A stretch of 64,000 bases of DNA from Peristeroidobacter agariperforans (GTDB lineage: Bacteria > Pseudomonadota > Gammaproteobacteria > Steroidobacterales > Steroidobacteraceae): NCBI RefSeq assembly GCF_004138335.1, contig NZ_RYFW01000008.1, forward strand, positions 1 through 64,000, given 5' to 3'. This document shows positions 24,975 through 33,729 of this stretch, one piece after another (within the stretch, counting starts at the first letter, position 1; every line of letters begins with the position of its first letter). Below the pieces are notes generated by a model. It worked only from the letters and a program-made list of their open reading frames with translations, had not been told where the DNA came from and did no database searches. A program made the position numbers and the translations under genes.

Positions 24975-25254
24975 AGCGCTCCTTGACTTCAATCCGTTGA
25001 CGAAGTGGCGCTCGTCGATTCGAGATGTCTGCTCGCGAGACCCTCTTGCTAGGAATGAAGTGCGCGTTCGTCTGTGAATGACGTACCGCGACTCGCGGTA
25101 CCCCACCTCGAAGACGATCAGCCGGGCGTCGGTGGGCCGCAAAAATGTGGCATTGGTTGTTAATAATTGCCGGCAAGCGCCGATGAACGGATGTTCAGTT
25201 CAGTTGGGCAAATCGCCGTGGACCTGGTTGGGAGGTGCGCGCCCGCTCACCTCC

Positions 25255-25569
25255 CTACCGGGCGGTCATTGTTTCCACGTGCTTGAGCGGGCCCACTTGG
25301 CACACGCTCATCATGTCAGGCGCGTCACGCAACGTGACGCGCACTGCCTTGCCGTCGACGCGAAAACGTTCGGGTAGATCGACCGGCTGCACACGCTCGT
25401 GCGCGGTTTCGATGATCCAGCAACCGCCTTCAACGGCAACGTAGCGCACTGTACCGTCGACAACCGTCGGCTGGCCGGAGCGCGCCGAAATCGGCGCGTC
25501 CGGCGTACCGGCAGTGCAGGCAGCGAGTGCGATCAGTATCGGCGCGATCGCTTCTCGCGGCAGCTTCAT
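25255..25569 (-). CDS. Small lipoprotein of unknown function, coupled to the S8 protease
   Basis: A 104-residue lipoprotein: 'PILIALAAC' is a good lipobox with cysteine 18. The mature part has 'VVDGTVRYVAVEGGCWIIETAHERVQPVDLPERFRVDGKAVRVTL', a small beta-barrel pattern seen in lipoproteins that carry a 'GCW ... DLP ... dG ... V' motif (DUF5818-like). Its ATG at 25569 overlaps the protease stop by 4 bp (ATGA), so both are made together. It may be a partner or inhibitor of the protease; this is inferred from coupling only. Confidence 0.75.
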   Translation of the reverse strand: MKLPREAIAPILIALAACTAGTPDAPISARSGQPTVVDGTVRYVAVEGGCWIIETAHERVQPVDLPERFRVDGKAVRVTLRDAPDMMSVCQVGPLKHVETMTAR

Positions 25570-28394
25570 CTGAGCCTCCGGAAACCTTTCTTCTCCTCTG
25601 CAGGTGGCGCCTCGCTTCCCGCCGTCGCCACACCGGGACTGCTGTAGAAGCCGGTGACCATGTTCAGTCCGGTGCGATCGGCAGTCACTTCGATCGGCGT
25701 CGCTTCGCCAAACAGCGGATATTCGGCGCACGCCTCGCCTTCATCGCAAATGAACTTATCGTTGTTCATGTCCGTGCCCGCCGCCAGCTCGTAGGTTCCG
25801 GGCTGGACATCAATAAATGCGAAGTCCACCGACGCGCCTCGCGCTTGCACTTCCACTTCATCGACCGCAGTGCCGGTCGCGGAATCGATCAACAGCACAT
25901 ACTGTTGCCCGGCATTCGGCACGGCAGGTGCAGGTGCAACCTGCATCAGCACGGCCGTGCGCACGGCCGTGCCCACACTGCCTCGGAACTCGACCCAACC
26001 GTTGTATGTGCCGGCTGCGAGCCCGGTGCGATTGACTTGGATACGATACGTGCCGAGACCGTTCGTTCCGGTTCGGACCGGCGCAACGCTCAACCATGCC
26101 GCCGAGGTCGTCGTGCCAGTGACGCTCATGGTGCCGCCACCGGAATTGTTCACGGTGACTTCATTCACGGTGCCAACTTCGCCGAAGCCCACGCTGGTCG
26201 GCGAAACACTCAGCTGCGGCGAAACGGGCGGTGGCGTCGTCGCTGCAGCCCGTACTGCCTTGGCCGCATTGATGAGGCCGACGCCGAGTACGTCGGGACC
26301 CGCCGGACCGATGTCGTCAGTCAACGCGCCGCTTGCGAGCAGGCTGTCGAAAGTCGCCGGCGTCAGCGACGCATTGACGCTCTTCATGAGTGCAGCGACG
26401 CCCGCGACGTGGGGAGCCGCCATCGACGTGCCTTGTAACAGCGAATAGGACGAGTAATAGGTGTTGCCCTCGCGGATCGAGTACGTGCTGAAGATGCCGT
26501 CGTAGGCGCCGTCACCATTTCGATCGACGCTCGTGTCGCCGCCCGGCGCAGCGACGTCGACGCTGGCCCCATAGTTCGAGTATGGCGCGCGCGCGCGATC
26601 GACGCCGACCGACGAAACCGAGACAACGCCGTTGCAGCTGGCCGGAGCGAAATTACGGTCCGTATTGTCGTTGCCCGCTGCGGCAATGACGATCACGCCC
26701 GCCGCGCGGGCTCGGTTGATGGCGTCCTGATAGGCGTTCGAACAGGACCCCAGTCCGCCGAGACTCAGATTAATGATGTCGGCACGTTGCGCCGGAGTCG
26801 CACCCGATCGATTGGGGAGCCCGGCCGAAGCGAGGATGCCTTGAATGATGTCCTCGATGGAGCCCGAGTTGTTCACGCCCAGCACCCGAATCGGCATGAT
26901 GCTAGCGTTCCAGGCCACGCCGGTCACGCCCTGGCCGTTGTTGCCGGCGGCAGCAATCGTGCCGGCGACATGCGTGCCATGAAACATGTACGTGCCGGTG
27001 CTCGGGGTGCCGGGATCTCGCGGATCCGAATCGTCGTCGTCACCGTCGCCTGCACCCGCACCGCGTACGAAGTCATAACCTGCGACGTACCGCGATGTGA
27101 GATCGAGGTGCGCAGTCACGCCCGTATCGATTACCGCCACTACCACGCTCGGTTTTCCGGTCGTCGTGTCCCAGGCCGCCGGCAGACTGATTTGCTCGTA
27201 GTGCCAGCGCTGCCGGTTGTACTCCGGGTCGTTGGGTACGGCCAGCGCGTGATTGATGTAATTCGGCTCGGCCCACTCGACCTCCGGATCCTCGTTGAGC
27301 AGTTGGACCATCTGCAGCGTCTGCCACTTGAGTCGCGCCTGTTCGCTTTCGAAGCTCATCTCGCTTTCCTTCGTCTGCACCTGCGGCTTCTTGGACGCAG
27401 CAGCCACCTGCAAGCTCTGTCCGGAAAGCTTCATCAAGGCGTGCATGCCCGGCACGCCGTACTGACGCGCGAGCCCATAGGCGCCCGCAACTTGCGACTG
27501 CTTCTGCGCGCCCACTCCGCCGGCTGCGGCGGATTTTGTCTTCACCAGCACTTCACCGGGCACGAATTCGCGGCTGAGAACCAGGGGACTTGCCATCGCG
27601 GTGGATCCGCTGCGGCCAATCGCGAGGTTGTAGTTCATAGCGCCTTCGATGGCCGTGACAACTATGAAATACTCGCCGGAGGCGGGCACGGTGAGTTGAT
27701 GAACTTTTGCGTTGCCGGCCGAGGAGTCCACGAGCCTACGATCGCTCGTGATCAGATCCATATTCAAGTAACCCGCCGTGGTGTCGGCGGAGATCAGCTC
27801 GATCACCTGCCCCCCGAGCAAGTTCACGCGGTAATAGTCGTCACGGTCACCAGACTCGAACGACGGACCGTCTTCACCGGCGCCGGCGTCATTTACATAC
27901 CCGCCGACGACCACAGGGTTGGGCAGCCGTTGCGCCTCAGTGTAATAGTTGTTTGGCGTAGGCGTGGCGTCATCATCATTCGTATCGCCATCGACCTGCG
28001 TCACGGACGGGATTGTGATCGTGCCACTGAGCGTGACCGAAGCGGGCGGCGCAGTGAATGTAACCACTGCGCTCGCGGACACCGGCGTGCCGCCGTTGTT
28101 ACTGCAAGCGATTGCATAAGTCGTCGTTGCGGTGATCGGGCCGATCTCCTCGGTCCCTGAGGGCGCACGCGCGCCGGACCAACCATTGCTAGCCGTGCAC
28201 GACGTAGCATTGGTGGAAGACCACGTCAGTGTCGCCCTGGCTCCTTGCGTCAAGGAGGCGGGCGTTGCAGACAAACTCACCGTCGGCGTCGGGGGCGGTG
28301 AATTGCCTCCTGCTCCACCTCCGCCGCCACCACCGCAACTCGCCACCAGGATGGCGCCCGCAACGACGAAAAGTCGTGCTTGCTTTCTAACCAT
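25566..28394 (-). CDS. S8 (subtilisin-like) serine protease, lipoprotein
   Basis: A 942-residue protein with a lipoprotein signal (AILVASC, cysteine about 20, followed by a poly-glycine run). An Ig-like stretch (about 32-115) and a pre-peptidase C-terminal-like domain (about 130-270) precede the protease. The catalytic triad is D423 (AVIDTGV), H472 (HGTHVAG) and S657 (GTSMAAPHVAG). A BACON/abnormal-spindle-like beta-sandwich ('LSVSPTSVGFGEVGTVNEVTVNNSGGG') and a carboxypeptidase-regulatory-like domain follow. Likely anchored to the outer membrane or released outside. Longer than minimal subtilases because of these accessory domains. A small lipoprotein gene overlaps its stop. Confidence 0.9.
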   Translation of the reverse strand: MVRKQARLFVVAGAILVASCGGGGGGGAGGNSPPPTPTVSLSATPASLTQGARATLTWSSTNATSCTASNGWSGARAPSGTEEIGPITATTTYAIACSNNGGTPVSASAVVTFTAPPASVTLSGTITIPSVTQVDGDTNDDDATPTPNNYYTEAQRLPNPVVVGGYVNDAGAGEDGPSFESGDRDDYYRVNLLGGQVIELISADTTAGYLNMDLITSDRRLVDSSAGNAKVHQLTVPASGEYFIVVTAIEGAMNYNLAIGRSGSTAMASPLVLSREFVPGEVLVKTKSAAAGGVGAQKQSQVAGAYGLARQYGVPGMHALMKLSGQSLQVAAASKKPQVQTKESEMSFESEQARLKWQTLQMVQLLNEDPEVEWAEPNYINHALAVPNDPEYNRQRWHYEQISLPAAWDTTTGKPSVVVAVIDTGVTAHLDLTSRYVAGYDFVRGAGAGDGDDDDSDPRDPGTPSTGTYMFHGTHVAGTIAAAGNNGQGVTGVAWNASIMPIRVLGVNNSGSIEDIIQGILASAGLPNRSGATPAQRADIINLSLGGLGSCSNAYQDAINRARAAGVIVIAAAGNDNTDRNFAPASCNGVVSVSSVGVDRARAPYSNYGASVDVAAPGGDTSVDRNGDGAYDGIFSTYSIREGNTYYSSYSLLQGTSMAAPHVAGVAALMKSVNASLTPATFDSLLASGALTDDIGPAGPDVLGVGLINAAKAVRAAATTPPPVSPQLSVSPTSVGFGEVGTVNEVTVNNSGGGTMSVTGTTTSAAWLSVAPVRTGTNGLGTYRIQVNRTGLAAGTYNGWVEFRGSVGTAVRTAVLMQVAPAPAVPNAGQQYVLLIDSATGTAVDEVEVQARGASVDFAFIDVQPGTYELAAGTDMNNDKFICDEGEACAEYPLFGEATPIEVTADRTGLNMVTGFYSSPGVATAGSEAPPAEEKKGFRRLR

Positions 28395-28811
28395 GATCAG
28401 ATCTCAGACCTCATACTGTTTAATCGGCCGCACAGTCGCACTCACGCAGCGAATGTCACGAGCGAAATTCGGCTGCGCATTGTCCTTGCGTTCTTACAAA
28501 TATCAATCGCGCGGCTACTCTATTCGGGCGTTTTCTGTTTCCTGGAAGCGACAACTGCTGATTTCTCGCTGTCTGCCCGACGAGCACGGACCGGAGCCGG
28601 CCTGCGCGAGAGCGACCTTTGCCACTCAAAGCTGATAGGTCACGTTCTGGAAAAGTTTTGAACCGGCACCCCGGCGATTTCGGACCATCGATTGCACAAC
28701 CAACAATCAACGAGATCGATGCTGCGAAATATGATGATGCCGCGAGGGTTTGGTGATATTCGTCACGCAAGGTTGCACGCGGGCTCGCTCCCGACTATGT
28801 TAGCCGCCCGA
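28395..28811. other. Intergenic region, no gene seen
   Basis: About 417 bp between the S8 protease (minus) and the envelope-protein trio (plus). It should contain divergent promoters. In-frame ATGs upstream of 28812 (from 28692) exist, so the first gene of the trio could start earlier. I see no RNA gene, repeat or clear operator. Confidence 0.4.
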
Positions 28812-29396
28812 ATGCAATCGCCCGCCGCGCACGATCCATCTTTGTTTGCTGAACGCGCATGCCGACCGTTTCGGTGGGCCGTGTTCTCATTTGGTGTATT
28901 GCTGCTGACTGGTTGGATGCAAACTTCGTCCGCTGCCGCGCCGGGCACTTCTTCGCTCACGCCAGGCGCCGCCATCGATGCTGGGCAGTGGCGCGTCAAA
29001 CCCTTGCGTGCGCGAATCTCAACAGAGCATCCGCTGCGAAGAGCATCGACGCGGAATTCTTATCTGCTGGTCGACGTCGAATTCACCAATCTGATGCAGC
29101 GATCCAGTCGCGACTTCGCATTCGTCGTGACCTTGGATCAACCTGAATTGGCAAGGCTCGGCGAGCCGTCGATCGTGCTGGTGCGAGACATGGCGCTGCC
29201 TGACCGCCTGCATCCGCGAATGCCCGAGACGCTCATGCTGGTGTGGCAACTACCCACGGACGTAACGCTACCGCCGGAACTGCATCTGTCGATTCTCGGC
29301 AAGACATTCAAGGCGGCCGACAATCTGGTCGGCTCTCCTGGATGGTTCAATCCCGCACCGGTGGCCCATGTGGCCTTGTCATTGAGCGCTCCATGA
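28812..29396 (+). CDS. Unknown exported or membrane-anchored protein (trio gene 1)
   Basis: A 194-residue protein from ATG 28812 (earlier in-frame ATGs are possible). A hydrophobic segment at about 20-44 ends in 'SSAAAPG', a likely signal peptide. The exported part reads as a beta-sandwich: 'NSYLLVDVEFTNLMQRSSRDFAFVVTLDQ' and 'RMPETLMLVWQLPTDVTLPPELHLSILG'. This recalls DUF4352-type domains, in which a protein chain is compared with 'V.V..tN' and 'lvf.vP' strands. The stop overlaps the next ATG by 4 bp. No known function. Confidence 0.7.
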   Translation: MQSPAAHDPSLFAERACRPFRWAVFSFGVLLLTGWMQTSSAAAPGTSSLTPGAAIDAGQWRVKPLRARISTEHPLRRASTRNSYLLVDVEFTNLMQRSSRDFAFVVTLDQPELARLGEPSIVLVRDMALPDRLHPRMPETLMLVWQLPTDVTLPPELHLSILGKTFKAADNLVGSPGWFNPAPVAHVALSLSAP

Positions 29397-29971
29397 GCGG
29401 CGGCGCGCACCTCGCCGCGAAAGTGGCCGGAATGTTGTTGTCGATCGGCGCCATCCTGTTCATGTGGCATACCATGCCGGGCTACGTCGAAATCACCGCG
29501 CCCTTCGTCACTCGCGGCGACGCAGGAGAATGGGTGCATACGCGAACGTTCGGCGTGCGGGTCGACAAGTCCTATCTCAGTCGCACGCTGCGACAGACGA
29601 GCTTCGGCCGCAGTGAGGAGCGCACGACGAGCGGAGTCTGGGTCATCGTCAAGGTCGACGCACTTGCCGTTCATGAACCGTCGATGATCGGCGCATTCGC
29701 GCTGCAGACTGAGGACGGCAGACGCTATCAGCACACCGAGCGTGTGCGCCTGTCGCGCAAAGTCGGACTGCTCGGGCGCGAGTTGCAACCGGAAATGCCA
29801 GTTGCAGCGCTGCTGGTCTTCGAAGTCCCGGAGGACGTGGTGGCGAATCTGATGCTGATTGCCGGCGAACGGGAAATTCCGCACCTCACGTCGGAGGCGC
29901 ATATTTCCTTACGGTGGCAGAGCTCAAATCCCCTTACGTCCATCCGTGACACCCTGGATCTCGGCTCGTGA
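29393..29971 (+). CDS. Unknown single-pass membrane protein (trio gene 2)
   Basis: A 192-residue protein with one hydrophobic helix at about 8-28 followed by a periplasmic domain: 'APFVTRGDAGEWVHTRTFGVRVD', 'SGVWVIVKVDALAVHEPSMIGAFALQTEDGRRYQ' and 'MPVAALLVFEVPEDVVANLMLIAG'. The strand pattern ('vwViVkvda', 'alLvFeVP') is DUF4352-like and parallels trio gene 1. Start ATG overlaps the preceding stop (ATGA), and its own stop overlaps the next start (GTGA), so all three are coupled. Function unknown. Confidence 0.75.
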   Translation: MSGGAHLAAKVAGMLLSIGAILFMWHTMPGYVEITAPFVTRGDAGEWVHTRTFGVRVDKSYLSRTLRQTSFGRSEERTTSGVWVIVKVDALAVHEPSMIGAFALQTEDGRRYQHTERVRLSRKVGLLGRELQPEMPVAALLVFEVPEDVVANLMLIAGEREIPHLTSEAHISLRWQSSNPLTSIRDTLDLGS

Positions 29972-30483
29972 GCAACGAACTATTCGCGCGACGGCGCAGT
30001 TTGATTACATTCGCCGTACTGCTGCCCGCGGTCATCTGGATGAGCGCGCGCGAAGATTTCGCGATCGCGCGGCAGAGCCGTGCGACCAACGCGATCGACG
30101 CCATGCCGGCGCAGGCTGCGCAGTTCTCCGGTTTCAACTGGCGCTTGATCGATCTGAAGGCGGCCCCGACAGAAAGGACGCCTGAAGCCACCCAGGTCGA
30201 GGCACGACTGCAGATCATCGCCACCGCACGGGAAGCCGCTCAGTCGATGCGCAACTGCCGGGTTTATCTGGAAGATTCCACCGGACAGCGCTGGTCTGCG
30301 CAGCCCTCGAGGCGCGGCGACATTTCCTGCGCGCAGCTTCCTGACATTGACGCGACCGAAAAGCCGGTCATGCTCGTCGCGCGATTCGTGATCCCCACCT
30401 ACCGAGCGGAGTATGTGAGCCTGGCTGTCGTCATCCCGAAGCAGCGACCGCGGTACCTGCGCTTCCACTTCCAACGTTCGTAG
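29968..30483 (+). CDS. Unknown single-pass membrane protein (trio gene 3)
   Basis: A 171-residue protein with GTG start. A hydrophobic segment at about 8-24 is followed by 'GFNWRLIDLKAAPTERTPEATQVEARLQIIATAREAAQSMRNCRVYLEDSTGQRW' and 'TEKPVMLVARFVIPTYRAEYVSLAVVI'. The late pair of strands again matches the pattern in trio genes 1 and 2. Two cysteines (near residues 94 and 116) could form a disulfide in the periplasm. The 3' end overlaps the convergent polytopic membrane protein gene by 53 bp. Confidence 0.72.
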   Translation: MSNELFARRRSLITFAVLLPAVIWMSAREDFAIARQSRATNAIDAMPAQAAQFSGFNWRLIDLKAAPTERTPEATQVEARLQIIATAREAAQSMRNCRVYLEDSTGQRWSAQPSRRGDISCAQLPDIDATEKPVMLVARFVIPTYRAEYVSLAVVIPKQRPRYLRFHFQRS

Positions 30484-31708
30484 CACCGACTGCTTCGCTG
30501 GGATCTTCTCGATACTGGGCGAGCGCCCGATCCAGCGCCGCGGCCAGCAAACAGATTCGCAGCGGTTCGAAGATGACGCCCCGCTCCGATCCCAGCGGAT
30601 TGCCGATGACGACGCCGAGCACGTCCGCAAACGCGAACCAAAGCTCCGTCGGGTGAGGCCCGATCCAGTGCTTGGCGAGTATCCACAGGCACGCTGAGCC
30701 CCAGGTCAGCACGCGATAGCTGACGATGAATAACAAAAGGAACGCGATACCGGAAGTCAACGTGAGTTCGACGGCGCGCGCCATCGGCAGGTAGCGCGTA
30801 CGAAAACCGCCGATCACACCATCGAGCGCTTTGCGAACCGCGGGCGACAACATCATGTAGCGCTGGTCCGTTCGCTCCACCACGGAAGCGGCCTTGTGAG
30901 TGCTCGCCGCAGTCTTGCCGTAGTAGATGATGGCTGCGAGCGCAAGCCACACTATCGGCAGCAGCACGTACGACAACAATTCGCGCAAACCGCTCAACGC
31001 TGCTTCCCAGCCCATCGGCGGCGCGGGGAGCGACAGTGACGGCGCACTGATCTTGACCGAGAGCCACATACGTAACAGCAATTCGATGATGGGCAAGCGC
31101 ACCAGCCACTGCGCGATCTCTTCCTTGTAGGCGCCCAGTGCGTACAAGCCGATGAATACCCAGTTCGCACTCAGCAAAATAGCCGCGAGTCGCCAGCTGA
31201 AGCCGCTACGCCGACGCATCTGTTCCTCGCATGCCTTACGCAGCAGCCAGGATGCGACCACGATCACTAGCAGCCATTGCGAATCGCCAGCCCGCAACAG
31301 CGGCCCCCGCTCCCCGAATGGATCGAGCCTCAAGCCCAGCAACGAATAGTCGCGCACCAGGTCACCGAGAAAGCCCCAGGCCGTGTAGTACGCGAAGAAT
31401 GGAACCAGCGCCAACGCCAGCACGGCAGTGAAACGATGTCGCGACCGAGCATCCTCTTCGCTGGCGGCGACGCCCCCAGACTGCAGCAAAGTCAGCCCCG
31501 GGCTCACCACATGAAACATCCAGAGCAGGACCACCAGCTTCAGCAGCACCAGCGCAGCCAGCGCGGTCAACCCGAGCAGACGATTGAACAAACCAATCTC
31601 GACGGCTGCGCGCAGTATCCAGGGATGCAGCGCTTGTTCCAGCAGATACAGACAGGCGAGTTGCGGCCAGAAACGCCGCCACAGCGAAAATGTTTGTTGT
31701 AGCACCAA
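30431..31708 (-). CDS. Unknown polytopic membrane protein, convergent with the trio
   Basis: A 425-residue protein with roughly eight hydrophobic segments, a cytosolic-looking loop near residues 70-95 and a large extramembrane loop near 205-235. I recognise no family. The start is uncertain: TTG at 31708 and GTG at 31705 are both possible, with GGGAA a few bases upstream. It overlaps the last trio gene tail to tail by 53 bp, which suggests a long-standing arrangement and perhaps joint function, for example a membrane partner of the three small envelope proteins. That link is inference. Confidence 0.7.
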   Translation of the reverse strand: MVLQQTFSLWRRFWPQLACLYLLEQALHPWILRAAVEIGLFNRLLGLTALAALVLLKLVVLLWMFHVVSPGLTLLQSGGVAASEEDARSRHRFTAVLALALVPFFAYYTAWGFLGDLVRDYSLLGLRLDPFGERGPLLRAGDSQWLLVIVVASWLLRKACEEQMRRRSGFSWRLAAILLSANWVFIGLYALGAYKEEIAQWLVRLPIIELLLRMWLSVKISAPSLSLPAPPMGWEAALSGLRELLSYVLLPIVWLALAAIIYYGKTAASTHKAASVVERTDQRYMMLSPAVRKALDGVIGGFRTRYLPMARAVELTLTSGIAFLLLFIVSYRVLTWGSACLWILAKHWIGPHPTELWFAFADVLGVVIGNPLGSERGVIFEPLRICLLAAALDRALAQYREDPSEAVGATNVGSGSAGTAVAASG

Positions 31709-31891
31709 CGATTCCCGCGCTCACCGAAGCAAGAGCGAACGCCGCGGCGATGACATAGGAACCCGGCGATGACGTCAAGTCCGACTTCGCCACCCTCACT
31801 GCCTGAACGCAATCGATGCTCAGTTGACCGTACCGCGTGCCTTTGCCACAGTCGCGCGCCTGTTTCCTCCAAGGACGTCGTGAACCCACTC

Positions 31892-32641
31892 ATGAGCATC
31901 GACAAAGTAAGAAATATCGCGCTCGCAGCAGCCGTGATCCTCCCTGCAATCGCCAGCGCCGGAACCTATGTTGAAAGCATTGCCGCCAATCATTTCTCGG
32001 GCCAGGTGCAGAAGCAGGACATGAAGATGTGGGCCGGCAACGGCCGCTTCCGAATGGAATCGCAGAACGGCCAGCAGGTGCAGATCTTCAAGGACAAGAC
32101 GATTTATGTGCTGAACACCGGCGCCAAGACCTACAGCAAGCTGGACAAGGCCGCGATGGATGCGATGAACAGGAAAGTCAGCGAGGCCAGGGAAAATCTC
32201 GAGGCGCTGTTGCCGCCGGAACAGCGCAAAAAGAAACAACCGGAAAGCAAACCCAAGATCGATCGCACGATCAAGGCGACCGGCCGCACCGAGTCTTCGG
32301 CCATGGGCCAGACCTGCAAAGTCTGGGAAGTCTTCACCAACGGCGCCAAGGTGCAGGAACTCTGCGTGGTGGAGATCGCTTCGGTGCCGGCAGGCAAGGA
32401 TCTGTTCGCCACGATCGAGCAGGTCGGCGCTGCATTCGCTGGAACCGCAGCGGCCAATGGCATGGCGGAAGTATCGCAGGACATGAAGACCATGAACGGC
32501 TTCCCCGTCATCACCCGCACCTATCTCAACGGCAAGTTGTTTCAGGAAATGAAGACCACCTCGATCAAGAGCGCGGCGACGCCGGAGTCGCTGTTCACCA
32601 TTCCCGCCGGCTTCACGGAGAAGGAACTTGGAGATATCTGA
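31892..32641 (+). CDS. Exported DUF4412-like protein
   Basis: A 249-residue protein with signal peptide (cleavage near residue 22, 'PAIASAGTY'). 'MKMWAGNGRFRMESQNGQQVQIFKDKTIYVLNTGAKTYSKL' matches the start of DUF4412-type periplasmic proteins; a charged K/E/Q-rich linker follows, then 'MNGFPVITRTYLNGKLFQEMKTTSIKSAATPESLFTIPAGF'. Start ATG 31892 is chosen for the signal peptide; an in-frame GTG at 31880 is possible. Probably periplasmic; biochemical role unknown. Confidence 0.75.
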   Translation: MSIDKVRNIALAAAVILPAIASAGTYVESIAANHFSGQVQKQDMKMWAGNGRFRMESQNGQQVQIFKDKTIYVLNTGAKTYSKLDKAAMDAMNRKVSEARENLEALLPPEQRKKKQPESKPKIDRTIKATGRTESSAMGQTCKVWEVFTNGAKVQELCVVEIASVPAGKDLFATIEQVGAAFAGTAAANGMAEVSQDMKTMNGFPVITRTYLNGKLFQEMKTTSIKSAATPESLFTIPAGFTEKELGDI

Positions 32642-32676
32642 TTGCTCCGTGATTGCCGCCGGATGATTTGAGGCTC

Positions 32677-32698
32677 GGCGCCGGATGACTCCGGCGCC
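32677..32698 (+). terminator. GC-rich stem-loop after the DUF4412-like gene
   Basis: Perfect 9-bp stem GGCGCCGGA / TCCGGCGCC with a TGAC loop, 35 bp after the stop. There is no T-run behind it, so termination is uncertain. Confidence 0.4.
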
Positions 32699-32898
32699 CT
32701 CACCGACGTACAGGGGGCTGGTCATAAAGTTCATGGCTGCGACTTTCGACGGTCGTATCTTCGACCGTGAAACGGAGAGCTCTTGATGGCAAATGGGTTT
32801 CAAGGCGCAATGTCGATCGTTTTCTGTTCTAAGATGTTGACCGATGCCCAAACCCGGCGGATCTCCCGGATCCGCTCGAGACAATGCGAGGTCGAGGG

Positions 32899-33621
32899 AT
32901 GATTCACGCAGAGCTACTGGAATATCGAGATGGAGAGACCGTGTGCGAGGCCTACGTCGCTCGCGCAACGCCATCAGACAACCAGCCGTGTGTGCTCATC
33001 GCGCATGACTGGAGCGGCCGACTGACCCACATCGATCGGATGGCCGAGGACATGGCTGCGCAAGGGTATGTGGGCGTTGCAATCGATGTGTACGGTCGCG
33101 GCAACCGTGGTCGCATCGAAGCAGACAACAGTGAGCTGATGAATCCTTTCATGAACGATCGGGCGCTCCTGCTACGCAGGCTGCGGGCCGCACTCGATGC
33201 GGCCACGTCGCTGCCGTTTGTCGACTCGCACCGAATGGCGATTGTCGGGTATTGCTTTGGAGGGCTGTGCGCACTGGACTTGGCGCGCAGCGGTGATCCA
33301 CGTCTGCTAGCCGCAATCAGCATTCATGGCGTGCTCTCGAAGCCTCCAGCACCAACCCATCGCATCGGCGCCAGCGTTCTGGTGCTCCATGGCTGGGAAG
33401 ATCCGTATGCACCTCCTGGTGAGGTGCTCGAACTGACTCGCGAACTCACACAAGCGGGGGCAGACTGGCAGTTGCACGCGTATGGCCATGCCTTACATGC
33501 CTTCACGGCGCAGGACCTGAATGATCCGGCGAAGGGTCTGGCCTTTCACCCCAAAGCGGCGATGCGAGCGCGGCAGTCGCAGCTCTCGTTCCTGGCAGAG
33601 ACGCTTGCCGGCCATCGCTGA
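32899..33621 (+). CDS. Dienelactone hydrolase family protein
   Basis: A 240-residue alpha/beta hydrolase. The nucleophile elbow GYCFGG has cysteine 119 as in true dienelactone hydrolases, with acid in 'VLHGWEDPYAPP' and histidine in 'YGHALHAFT'. The family opens lactone rings such as dienelactone in aromatic degradation, but many members act on other esters. No ring-cleavage genes adjoin. ATG 32899 follows GAGGG; an in-frame ATG at 32884 adds five residues. Confidence 0.88.
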   Translation: MIHAELLEYRDGETVCEAYVARATPSDNQPCVLIAHDWSGRLTHIDRMAEDMAAQGYVGVAIDVYGRGNRGRIEADNSELMNPFMNDRALLLRRLRAALDAATSLPFVDSHRMAIVGYCFGGLCALDLARSGDPRLLAAISIHGVLSKPPAPTHRIGASVLVLHGWEDPYAPPGEVLELTRELTQAGADWQLHAYGHALHAFTAQDLNDPAKGLAFHPKAAMRARQSQLSFLAETLAGHR

Positions 33622-33729
33622 ATTCTCGGACGGACTGGAACAGCGTCGGGATGCCGAGCCACACTGGCATCTTGCCCGTCGCAAGCAGCCGTACTCATCA
33701 CGCGGCGCGTGCTTTAGACTTTGCCACCA

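Noticed and set aside
24100-25200. A complete IS1595 element with inverted repeats
   Set aside because: I could not find convincing terminal repeats or a target duplication on either side of the transposase, so only the gene is reported.
26787-28160. A 457-codon open frame on the plus strand
   Set aside because: It lies wholly antisense to the S8 protease gene, whose catalytic motifs are intact. It has no family signature; long antisense frames are common in DNA of this GC content.
28395-28811. A possible small RNA or riboswitch before the envelope trio
   Set aside because: No strong stem-loop followed by a T-run and no known riboswitch signature was visible by eye.
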